Positions 28,778 through 38,537 of a stretch of DNA of 64,000 nt are shown in pieces. The stretch is from Axinella damicornis. Lineage: Eukaryota; Porifera; Demospongiae; Axinellida; Axinellidae. Location: NCBI GenBank assembly GCA_963931865.1, contig OZ007510.1, forward strand, positions 1,759,205-1,823,204, in the 5' to 3' direction. The notes under the pieces were generated by a model that did no database searches, had not been told where the DNA came from, and worked only from the letters and a program-made list of their open reading frames with translations. A program made the position numbers and the translations under genes. Position 1 is the stretch's first letter. Each line of letters opens with the position of its first letter.

Positions 28778-31700
28778 CTAAAATTTTACAACTTTGGTCT
28801 TTGACTTTGCATTTTTGGATGGTCTGTGGTGGTTCGGTGATCGTAACAGTCTTGTCTCTTCACTGGTAAGGTCCTCTGCGTCGGCACTCTGGTTGCTGAT
28901 CACCAGCCCCAGTGAGCCTATAGGAACAGAGGAACAGCAAACTCTGATGTACAAGCCACTGGGTCACTGAGAGCTAGGGCAGGTGTGGAGGAACAGAGGC
29001 ACAGCAGACTGATGTACAAGCCACTGGGTCAGAGAGCTAGGGCAGGTGTGGAGGAACAGAGGCACAGCAGACTCTGATGTACAAGCCACTGGGTCAGAGA
29101 GCTAGGGCAGGTGTGGAGGAACAGAGGCACAGCAGACTCTGATGTACAAGCCACTGGGTCAGAGAGCTAGGGCAGGTGTGGAGGAACAGAGGCACAGCAG
29201 ACTCTGATGTACAAGCCACTGGGTCAGAGAGCTAGGGCAGGTGTGGAGGAACAGAGGCACAGCAGACTCTGATGTACAAACCACTGGGTCAGAGAGCTAG
29301 GGCAGGTGTGGAGGAACAGAGGCACAGCAGACTCTGATGTACAAGCCACTGGGTCAGAGAGCTAGGGCAGGTGTGGAGGAACAGAGGCACAGCAGACTCT
29401 GATGTACAAGCCACTGGGTCAGAGAGCTAGGGCAGGTGTGGAGGAACAGAGGCACAGCAGACTCTGATGTACAAGCCACTGGGTCAGAGAGCTAGGGCAG
29501 GTGTGGAGGAACAGAGGCACAGCAGACTCTGATGTACAAGCCACTGGGTCAGAGAGCTAGGGCAGGTGTGGAGGAACAGAGGCACAGCAGACTCTGATGT
29601 ACAAGCCACTGGGTCAGAGAGCTAGGGCAGGTGTGGAGGAACAGAGGCACAGCAGACTCTGATGTACAAGCCACTGGGTCAGAGAGCTAGGGCAGGTGTG
29701 GAGGAACAGAGGCACAGCAGACTCTGATGTACAAGCCACTGGGTCAGAGAGTTATAGGGCAGGTGTGGAGGAACAGAGGCACAGCAGACTCTAGATCTGA
29801 TGTACAAGCCACTGGGTCAGAGAGCTAGGGCAGGTGTGGAGGAACAGAGGCACAGCAGACTCTAGATCTGATGTACAAGCCACTGGGTCAGAGAGCTAGG
29901 GCAGGTGTGGAGCTTCCAGCCAATTACATTCTGTCACTAGTTCAACTGTAATGGTTTGGGACAACACCATTTCCAGTGTTCAAGGCCTGTGTTTTAGCTA
30001 CACCAGGTGGCGGCTCCTGAGGGACTTGATTGGTGTACATATCTGCTTGAGATGGCTGAAATGACCTCCAGCAACTTGGAAATTAAAGGTTCTAGAGGCT
30101 GAAAATAACAGAAAAAGCTGTGCACCCTAAACTGACATGCACAATCTCTATGCAGTTGATCTTGGCTTACCGTCAGAGCCTTCCCTTCTTAGAATTGCAG
30201 GGCAGTTCGCCTTCAAGTGCTCCACTGACCCACAGACGTTACACCCACCACCTAGTCCGATGTTGTCATGGCAAAGAGACAAATAGAGAGGCCATGGTCA
30301 TAAAGACTATGACACACAAGTTACTGAATTATGAGTGTGATAACGATGGGACAACATTTGCAATTTGGTCGCATAAGTCCCAAGCCCCTGCCAAACTACA
30401 GTTGTCATGGATACCTCGTGGGTAGAGTCCCCGAGGGTTGTCAGGACACGACCGCGACAGGTGGCCCAACTCACCACAAATGAAACATTTAGCATAGGGA
30501 AAGTCACCTGAAAAATTAGGTAAGACACACAATGGTAGTCACAGAGTTAGACACATTATTCCCATATCAGACCATAATACATCTATACCTGAAGTGTAAC
30601 CTCGTTCCCAGGCCGTTCCCACTGCCAGTAATTGATCACTTAAATACGGTGGGAGATCTGGTCACGTGCGATGATGTCAGGTAGATAGACTGTAGATGCA
30701 CGGGGGGCAGTGCCGAACCGTTATAATACCTGTTTCACGTCGATCCGTCGCCGGCGTTATGAACAATGACGATCAACTGCCTTGCAAACGCTCCGACATC
30801 CAGCCTTTGGACAGGCAATACAAGAAAAGGCACAGAGATTCTTCATTGGACACTACCCTCCGTATGTCTACCTGTGTCTACCTGATGGCACTGCATGTTA
30901 CCAGATCTCCCAGGCCTTCCCCCGCCGTATTTACGACTGCAAGCGATCAAATACTGGCGGTGGGAATGGCCTGGGAACGAGGCTAAGGAAAGTGAGTGCA
31001 TGTTGGAGATACAGCATGCAATGTACTGTACCTACGGGGACCTTGGCCTTGCATTTCTTGGAGGTGTGTCCAGCAGCACCACATTTGAAACACATCCCCA
31101 TCTCTGAGGCCTGGGGGCACTCACTGACCTGGTGACCTGGCTGTCTGCAGTTGAAACACACCTGCGAAAAGAGATGCACCGTCCAGTTCTGCTCTAATCA
31201 TTGATGCTTGTAGAAATGAAATCCCAGCTAACTAATGTTTCGCATGCACAATAAAGTTCAAATACCTTCTTCTTCGCCCTCCTGTGCCTCCTGGCCTCCC
31301 TCTCCTTCTCCCTCTTTTCCTCCCCTCTGGGCACAACGACTCCACCACCAACCTGGTTCCTTCTGTCTTTCTTTTTGACTTTCTTTTTGACTTTGGTGAC
31401 ATTACTGGACTCGTCTTGATCAACTTTTTTTCTCTTGTATTTCAGCTTGGGTATTGCCACCTCCAAATCATCATTCTCAGAATCGGATGCCAGCAAATGC
31501 TCAGTGTCATCTGCAAAATGCACCGACTTCTTCCCTCTTCTCTTCTGCTTCCTCACCCTGCTACTTCTCCCAGCCGAATTATCACTATCAGTCTCAACTT
31601 GCAACAGAGGTGTTAGTTCCTCTGAACCACTGCTTAACGTCCTCCCAGTTTTCTGCTTCAACTTTTTGAGCAATTTTTTGGCTGACTTGATCTTTTTTGT

Positions 31701-32051
31701 CGCCTTGAGACCCTTTTTGATCACCTTTCGTACCGTATCGGTATCTTTATTAATTCATAGAATTGATTGTGTGTAGGGGGGGGGCATGAAAATGTTGTCA
31801 ATTTGCGTGGTGGTGGTGGAGGTTTTAAATGTATGTAGAGTGTATAATATTATGTGAAGGACCGACCTCCTTTTGCACCCATGCAGTCATTGCATGTTTA
31901 AGATAACATGTGACAAAATAAATGCAGTTCAGTTCAGAATTTTTACTGCTGTACCTTGAACCTGCTCATTATCGACTCCATTCTTCAACTCCAGCCAGGG
32001 AGTGGCAGACAGAGCTTGCTTCTTTTCCCCTCTGCGAGCAGACCTCGTCAT
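28778..32051 (-). CDS. ZCCHC9: ZCCHC9, four-zinc-knuckle protein
   Basis: Six phase-consistent exons (coding order) 32051-31955, 31744-31266, 31161-31032, 30507-30415, 30251-30171, 28917-28778; 339 aa (human 271). The start MTRSARRGEKK parallels human MTRWARV. Residues 33-190 are very Lys/Arg-rich with acidic patches, longer than in human, consistent with a nucleolar protein. Four CCHC knuckles follow: CFNCRQPGHQVSEC, CFKCGAAGHTSKKC, CFICGELGHLSRSC and CNVCGSVEHLKANC, with the family linkers FPYAKCF and CPDNPRGLY. The C-terminus KTKVVKF matches human KIPKVVNF. The family is linked to rRNA processing and exosome-associated RNA handling. The final intron contains a 65-bp minisatellite of about 1 kb. 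Confidence 0.93.
28922..29912. repeat. 65-bp minisatellite, about 15 to 16 copies, in ZCCHC9 last intron
   Basis: The unit includes GGAACAGAGGCACAGCAGAC and GTACAAGCCACTGGGTCAGA. Copies are almost identical; the two rightmost share an inserted TAGATC, and one has GTTATAGG in place of GCTAGGG. Confidence 0.95.
30599..30985. mobile_element. Snap-back family element split by other sequence
   Basis: Left end CCTCGTTCCCAGGCCGTTCC at 30599; the right end GGAATGGCCTGGGAACGAGG closes at about 30985. Between them, core halves (ATTGATCACTTAAATACGGT, CGACTGCAAGCGATC) are separated by about 270 bp of unrelated sequence, consistent with a nested insertion. It lies in a ZCCHC9 intron. Confidence 0.55.
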
Positions 32052-32137
32052 GATAGTTTTGTTTCTAAATATAGGAAAATTGCCTAGTAAAATTGAAATA
32101 ATTTTTACACCTAAACTAGCTGACACAGCTATACAAT
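32052..32137. promoter_or_regulatory. 86-bp divergent promoter, ZCCHC9 / SRP9
   Basis: The start codons at 32051 (minus) and 32138 (plus) are only 86 bp apart, so transcription starts must be very close to, or overlap, the opposing gene. AT-rich; no TATA box assigned. Confidence 0.6.
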
Positions 32138-33210
32138 ATGACCTACATTGAGACATGGGAAGAGTTTTCCAAGGCGGCTGAGAGGCTGTATTTGAAGAAC
32201 CCCTGGAAGGTGAGGCCAATGATGACTGCTAGGAGTTGCTCAAATGATATAAGATATTCCTTGCCTCTTCATGCAGGTTCGATTTGTTGTGAAGTATCGG
32301 CATTGCGATGGATCACTTGTTCTCAAAATTACAGATGATAAAGAGGTAAGAGTGCATCTAGCCCTGGTTCTTACATGTATGTGTGAAGCAATTAAGAAGG
32401 ATACAGAGCATGATAGATCTAGAACTTATGCACATGACATCATTGTCGTACTGTGCATGCATGTACTGTAAGTACAGGTGGGTGTCACTCACATATTCGC
32501 TGTAGTCACAGCTACGACCGGACATCTTGACCCCGTATACTAAAGAAGGGGTGGAGTTGCTATGCATTCTTCCGTATAAACAGTCAACGGCTGAAATACA
32601 GTGGTCAAGAGCCTTTTTGTGATGTGGTCAAGTGGTCAAGCAGCAAATAAGATTTCTTGACCCCGGTCGCAGCTGTGACTACGGCGTCCATGGAAATGAC
32701 ACCCCCTTGAAGTACACATTGCCTAAAGATTTTATTGTGAGTGAAGAAATGTAAGCAGCTAAATAACTGTCTTCCAAGTATGCTGAAGTAGTTAGCACAC
32801 CTGCTAAGCTGATCCTTACGTAGATAGCTCGGTCCCAGACCCGACAACCCCAGCGCAGATCGCTTTTAGTATTCCGCGTGTTATACTAGAAGCAACATAC
32901 ACGCTGGATGAAAGGTCTGGGAACTACATGTACACTAATAGCAATACTGCTCTTGTTCAGTTATGGATGTAGATAATGTACAGGGAACTCATTCCCACTT
33001 TCTCCCTAGTCTCGGTACCAGACTCCCAACCCAAATGGAGTCTGGTACTGAGACTACACTTTTCCATACTACAAGTACGGTCTGGATGTTTCACATGTTG
33101 CATTCTCCAATTTCTAGTGTTGGAAGTATCAAACAGATCAGCTGCAGGACGTGAAAAAGCTCGAGAAGCTGAACAATGTCCTTATGAGACACATGGTAGC
33201 CAAATCATGA
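32138..33210 (+). CDS. SRP9: SRP9, signal recognition particle 9 kDa subunit
   Basis: Three exons 32138-32209, 32277-32345, 33118-33210, all phase 0; 77 aa (human 86). The sequence MTYIETWEEFSKAAERLY, NPWKVRFVVKYRHCDGSL, LKITDDKECWKYQTDQ and KLEKLNNVLMRHMV is plainly SRP9. With SRP14 it binds the Alu domain of SRP RNA and mediates elongation arrest in the cytosol. The C-terminus is slightly shorter than in human. Intron 2 carries MITE family B copy 2 and a palindromic element. Confidence 0.96.
32497..32709. mobile_element. Foldback MITE, family B, copy 2
   Basis: Shares with 5334-5612 the blocks CTTGACCCxGTATACTA, AAGGGGTGGAGT, CAACGGCTGAAATACAGT and GTGGTCAAGCAGCAAA, and the right end reading through GACTACGGCGTCCATGG to ACCCCCTTGA. 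The left arm is shortened. Confidence 0.75.
33007..33056. mobile_element. Small palindromic element, TAGTCTCGGTACCAG type
   Basis: TAGTCTCGGTACCAGACTCC and GGAGTCTGGTACTGAGACTA form a hairpin around CAACCCAAAT. A sequence variant of the main snap-back family, in SRP9 intron 2. Confidence 0.75.
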
Positions 33211-34233
33211 TCTTCATTGTACAATTGCAAAGCTTGTCACTTCATAGTCTCGTACCTAAGCTTTCCTCCCCAGATTTCTCTCTCAGCTTTGGAGGAAAAC
33301 CTGACAAGACAGTCTGGGGTGGAAACCTTGTACAAGTGATTTTCATGATAGACCAGCTGCATAAACACCATGCACCTGTTTTATTCCTTCTGCATTGGAG
33401 ATGCAGCATTCCTGGGTAATCAAATCAAGAACTGAGACAGCGCTTGCTGCCAATGAACTCAATGTTGTCTCAATTGCACTTAGTTATTTTATACTTTGTG
33501 ACCTCAATGCAGCCCAAACTGGTTGTGGAGATGATACTTTTTGGACCAGCTTCTCACTCCTGCGTGGGCAGGGTGTGGTCTTTAAATGGATGGGGGCATG
33601 GATAAATTATACAACCAGAAAATGAAAAGGATATCACCAACAAATGGCGTCTAAAAGGAAGAGCTGTGGTTCTAACTGTAGTTCATACATGTATGTACAA
33701 AAGATCTGACAAGTATCAAAAATTGAAAGTGAGCTATGAAATACCAACATCTAGCAGTCCTTGCTGGATTCTAAACTCTGACAAGTTCTTGTGAAATTCC
33801 ATTATGAAATGATATTGCTGTGGAATAAAAAAAAACAAAGCACATTGTATTCCCACTGTTGTGCAGGAAAATTTGCTAACCAAGAGGTCAAAGTCTAGCC
33901 TTGTACCCAGCCCTTCTCACCACAGTGTTGCCACTTGAATTACTGCAAGTGACAAATTCTGGGGTGAGAAGGCCCTATTTTTTGTTGGCGCGCGCAGGGG
34001 GAGGAGCCTGGGAACAAGGCTAGAGTTGGCCTGGTGCCCTGAACAGTGGGAGCAAGTTAACACAATATAATTATATTGTCGTTGTGGTCGGTTCAAGTGT
34101 ATATGGCTGTACTTATGCCGTTGCCGCCCAGACTGACAGATAGTTCTGGCCTTGGTGGATTCAACTGTTGGCAGCGTCTATTAACTACTCCAATCAGGAG
34201 AAATGGAATCAGAATTAGAACTGGGAATGGGAC
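33211..34233. other. Convergent intergenic region, SRP9 / CDKN3
   Basis: No gene is seen. Contains AATAAA at about 33825 (possible SRP9 polyadenylation signal, far downstream), and a foldback element at 33896-34022 with ends TAGCCTTGTACCCAG and GGAACAAGGCTA and core CACTTGAATTACTGCAAGTG. Confidence 0.55.
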
Positions 34234-36649
34234 TTATTGATTGGCATTCATGCAACCAGTTTGTGTCATGAATTGCTGACAGTCTGTGAACGTTTTTGAA
34301 CGAGAACACTGGACATGTACCTTAATTGTCTGTATGGCGGCAGGGCCCCTGGACTGGCGGACGTGCTCAATAGCAGATGCAGCTGGTAGGTCTTCGTCTA
34401 GCATCATGGCCAGCAGCGCAAGTACTAGGCACGACCGGCCGTACCCATCCACACAACTAGAGGGTGGTGTAGAGTAACGGGAGAGACAGTGTACTTTAAC
34501 TGTCTTTGTATCGATGTTCATCAGGAAAGCCATTCGGCCCTACAAGCTGCCAGGAGCTTATTTAAGCCAGTGGAGCCAGCAAGGAGGCATGTAATTACTA
34601 TAGATGGTAAAGTTCAAATGTGGCCAGATGCAAAATATGGAGCAGTACATGTAGTAGTGTGGGCATTATTGAAATGCACTGGTTGGTAACATTACTGCAC
34701 TTTGTTCAAGCAAGTTTCACATGCAGATGGAGTTATTGTGATCCCTCTCAGGCTCTCAGTACTCACTGGATGGCTATCTTCCTCCCACTCTGCAAGCAAG
34801 TGTATATCTCTTCCAACAGGCGCAAGCACTGGAGCATGTCCGGCAGGTGGTCGTTGTGCACCGGGTGGTGGTGAGGGATGAAGTTTCTTTCTATATAGTC
34901 AACTAGCAATGTTTGCACCTTACACCTAATAGCAGTGAACAAGTAGACGTAGACCGGGAGGAGGAGAAAGAGGAGGGGGAGGAGGAGGAAGGAAGAGGAG
35001 CAGGAGGGAAGAGGAGGGGGAGGAGAAAGAGGAGGAGGGAGAAGAAAGAGGAGGGAGGAGGAGCAGGAGGGGGAGGAGGAGAAAGAGGAGGAGGAGGAGA
35101 AAGAGAAGCAGGAGGGAAGAGGAGGGGGAGGAGCAGAAAGAGGAGCAGGAGGGAAGAGGAGAGGGAGAATGGGGAGGAGAGAGGAGGAGAAAGAGGAGCA
35201 GGAGGGAAGAGGAGGAGGGGGAGGGGGAGGAGAAAGGGGAGAGGAGGAGCAGGAAGGGGGGAGGAGAACATAGAGGCATACTGTATGCTAGCGATGGATA
35301 TGATTTCATCGCTATAAATCTAAGTTGCAGTTGACAGATTGCAAGGAAGTGGCCTTTAATGTGCCATCTCCTGTTGTAAATAGTTGAGTGAGTAGTGAAG
35401 ACAGCTGATCAGGTTGGGTCAACTGAGCAGGATAGGTTCAGTTGCACACATTTCAATACATATGTACCTGCGCAGTTCTGCATCAGTGCAGATGACAAAC
35501 ACATCTTGGATACCACCTTGTTTGAGTGTCTCTGAGAGGGAGAGAGAATGGTATTCAGCAAAGGTCAACTAGCAGCCCTGGAATCTGATAGCTTCATATC
35601 CATGCTTTCATCTCACTCTACTACTATGATAAAGTAGTGATAGTCACTGCTCTTACCCAAATCAGCCACTAAACTTCTCCTAGCCCCTCCAAGCCTGTTA
35701 CCAGGCAGGCAGCACACTGCTACCTGGAATGTGTGCACTGGTACCCTTTGCACAGGGAGAAGAAAAAACACCATGATGAGTTTCAGGATCCTCCATTCCT
35801 AGTTTGCAACCAGGAATGGTGGGAGGATAGGATAGGATAGGATAGGATAGGATAAATTTTAATTTTTAACAGGTGAGTCCCATCAGCCTGGGGCTGGTCT
35901 CCCTGGGAGTCCTGTGAGTGTGGCCAGCAGCCTGTCAGGGATGCATGGGAGGAGAGTAATACACTACGAGTACAATAACTGAATGTATGACCAGCTAAGA
36001 GAGCAATCACACTTCCTTGCATTGAGAGAGTGTCATAGGAACTATAGACTACTATGGGTGACCAGGTAAAATTATGCTGCAATTGGGAGCTCAGCTGAAA
36101 CATTTCACCAATTCCCAGGAATGCCCCATCAGCTAACTAGCCAGTCTTGCTTGAAGTCCTGTAAATTGTATACATATTTGGCATTCTGTGACATTTGACA
36201 GTTTGGGACATTAATGCTGCTCTTCAAATTCCAGTCAGCTTTCCCGGTGCATTTCTTTTCCAAGCTGCAATGTTAATCAATCAGGAGTGCAAAGTCTCCA
36301 TGCTACAAGTTCGGAGGAGGGGCTGCTAGAGTCAAACTTGGAGGAAGTTGACCTTACCAGCTGAAGTCCAGAGGTGTTTGGTCAGCCAACCCATCCTCTT
36401 CTTCATCTGAGTCCCAATCATTCTCGGGGGACGGAGGGGGCTGTGGGTGTGTGCACACGTACGAGAGTTTTGGTGAACCATCATGCCATGAACTAAACGC
36501 CTTGAGGAGTCCGTAAATAGCATATTTAATATGCAGATAGGCTCGAGACAGACAAGAAATAATCACTTATGATAATTATTTGTAGTGTGCATCAAATTAT
36601 GCGCTCAAAAACTGGTAAAGACAATACGATTACTTACGAAGAAAACCAT
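34234..36649 (-). CDS. CDKN3: CDKN3 / KAP dual-specificity phosphatase
   Basis: Exons in coding order: 36649-36638 (tentative, MVFF), 36440-36358, 35745-35657, 35531-35468, 34925-34767, 34456-34321, 34275-34234; 194 aa (human 212). All phases agree. The acidic start DWDSDEEEDGLADQTPLDFSW parallels the human SSDEE...QTPIHISW, followed by GGIQDVFVICTDAELRR, the HHHP motif, and the catalytic P-loop HCVDGYGRS (Cys about 137, Arg about 143), then GPAAIQTIKQF. CDKN3 dephosphorylates the T-loop Thr of CDK2 (Thr160) after cyclin loss. The C-terminal tail after the domain is short. The first exon is the weak point of the model; the rest is secure. A 310-bp purine tract sits in one intron. Confidence 0.88.
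34957..35270. repeat. Purine (AGG/GGA) tract in a CDKN3 intron
   Basis: About 310 bp with almost no pyrimidine on the plus strand; polypyrimidine on the sense strand of CDKN3. Imperfect GGAGGAGAAAGAGGAGCAGG units. The long open frames across it are compositional. Confidence 0.9.
35822..35945 (-). mobile_element. Non-LTR retroelement 3' tail with microsatellite end
   Basis: On the minus strand, a stretch with GACTCCCAGGGAGACCAGCC ends in AAAATTAAAATTTATC followed by repeated CTATC. The same end (TAAAATTAAAATTTATC plus CTAT repeats) occurs at 50200-50297, which points to a common LINE or SINE tail. Confidence 0.6.
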
Positions 36650-36893
36650 CTCAGTGGCTGTTTAGTCCTCAAAGCACGTGGAGCCCGTAAAAGTCATGCA
36701 TCGACTTGCAGCTTGCAGAGGATGAATCTGATTGGTCACTTCACTTTTAAACTATGGACGTGGACGGGCGTGCACGATTTTACGTGTCAAAATAATCGTG
36801 GGGCGTGGTTGTCACGCTTGGTGCGCGTGAAAAAGAATATTACCTTTTTTTCCAGCTTGGATTTCGACTCTTGACCACTGAACAAGAAAGAAA
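36650..36893. promoter_or_regulatory. Divergent promoter, CDKN3 / ERH
   Basis: 244 bp between the ERH start (36894) and the tentative CDKN3 start (36649). Promoter role inferred from geometry. Confidence 0.5.
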
Positions 36894-38285
36894 ATGGTGA
36901 GAATTGTTGCCTTGTAATCTCTGTAGTCCGTCAGTAAAGTCTACTATTTGTAGCAGGGATTACTCTATATCGTTTGGTCTCACCCTGCAGCCTCATACTA
37001 TTCTGCTGATCCAGCCTGCTCGCGGACATGAGACAAGGACATACACTGACTATGAAACAGTACAGCTATGCCTGGAAGGTCGGCCTCCCCGAGCCCATAG
37101 CAGTATAGTCCCTATTCTATGATATCATCACGTGTTAGCCTCGTTCACACCTTCGGTGTGTTTAAACTGCTCTCCTCACAAAGGCTGCTGGCATGTAATA
37201 CTTTTCGAAGCGGTTATTGCTTAGATGAACTAGGCCAGAGCCAGTGCTGAATGCACATGCGTGTCCATTCCTATACCTAAAGTATGTAGCTACTTCCTGC
37301 CGGACCACTTCCAATAGTTTTAGAACAACATTATACTCCATGCCACAGCAACCAAACAAAATTCTGCCAGTCGGTACAATTTCCATTCCTACCTTCCCAA
37401 CACAGGGGCCTGGGAACGAGGCTAGACTCCAGTGTTCATTGTATGTAGTCTTGGTAGTAGACTCTCCTCCCTCATTCAGGGGCCTGGTACATGCAAGATT
37501 GCTCATAATTGGAGGAGGTAGGACAAGTCTGCAGGGAAGAGCAGAGGGTCTAGGTCATGCACAAAACAATATTATCAAAGTACCAGTAGATCTATCATGC
37601 TAAACAGACTGATCTGCAATTCAACAAGGGAGATGCAGTTCTAGTGTACAATTAACAAGTCACGTGATGCACAGAGTTTGTCCCACCTCCGACGACTCAT
37701 AACCGTGCTATGGAGCTAAACCGAGTTACTGAACTTCGTTCTATAGGGATGTGCAAGATCTATGAGGAGCACCTGAGACAAATGAATCCACACAGTCCTT
37801 CCATCACCTATGACATCAGCGACCTCTTCAAATTCGTAGACAACCTTTTCGACCTTAGCTGCCTTGTGTGAGTACACAATAGACTTGATACTTGTTGTAA
37901 TGTAATGCACATTGATTTTGTTTAGCTAGTCTCATCCCCATGCTCTGAGGTGGGGCCCGGGAATATAATGAGACTACTGTAGCCTCCAGGCCTTGTTCTC
38001 AGACCCCAAATGTGCACACACATTCGGGGTCTGGGAACGAGACTAGGCCTTATTTCTTTGAGATAGAATCCGGGACAGCCTTACGAGGCTATAGCCTGCA
38101 CCCACCAACCATAATTTTTGCTATGATTGAGTCAGTAATTGTAGACAACTGACTGTTGGTGCTCTTCTTGCTTGTGTTTCCCCAGCCACCAGTCCTCTAC
38201 CAACACATACGTTCCCCACAACAAGGAGTGGCTTAAAGAAAAGATATACGGTATGCTGAAGAGACAGGCAAACTCAAAGCAGTAG
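36894..38285 (+). CDS. ERH: ERH, enhancer of rudimentary homolog
   Basis: Four exons 36894-36896, 36991-37078, 37747-37867, 38186-38285; 103 aa (human 104). The first coding exon is the ATG alone, followed at once by GTGAGA. The protein reads [20 protein letters not shown], then [33 protein letters not shown] and FDLSCLV, and [15 protein letters not shown], a clear match to the very conserved family. ERH is a small dimeric nuclear protein that partners with SPB1/Mmi1-type and DGCR8 complexes and affects mRNA processing and cell-cycle transcripts. It is head-to-head with CDKN3. Confidence 0.97.
37981..38045. mobile_element. Snap-back element in the last ERH intron
   Basis: Diverged left arm CCTTGTTCTCAGACCCC and intact right arm GGGGTCTGGGAACGAGACTA around a TGTGCACACA core. 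Confidence 0.65.
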
Positions 38286-38537
38286 TCCTTTGCTACTGAA
38301 ACATCATACACACACATTACAAGCTACTTGATTTGCTTGTTATACTGCTTTTTTCTACGACCATGAACTTTCCACTGCATGTGTAATTAACTTTCCACTG
38401 AGTAGCTGATCTATATGCTTTGTGTATGGATCACAGTAACAAATGTATGAAAATCTACCAAGATAAGCCAGATGCTCTGCTATAGGAGTTTTAATGCTAC
38501 CTGAGGGAGTTTGAAGCCAGGTCATGACATATATTAG

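Noticed and set aside
25279..30000. Tandem arrays as possible CRISPR
   Set aside because: Units are contiguous repeats without unique spacers and lie in introns of animal genes.
34903..35317. Long Glu/Arg- or Ser/Leu/Pro-rich open frames
   Set aside because: Compositional products of the purine tract in a CDKN3 intron.
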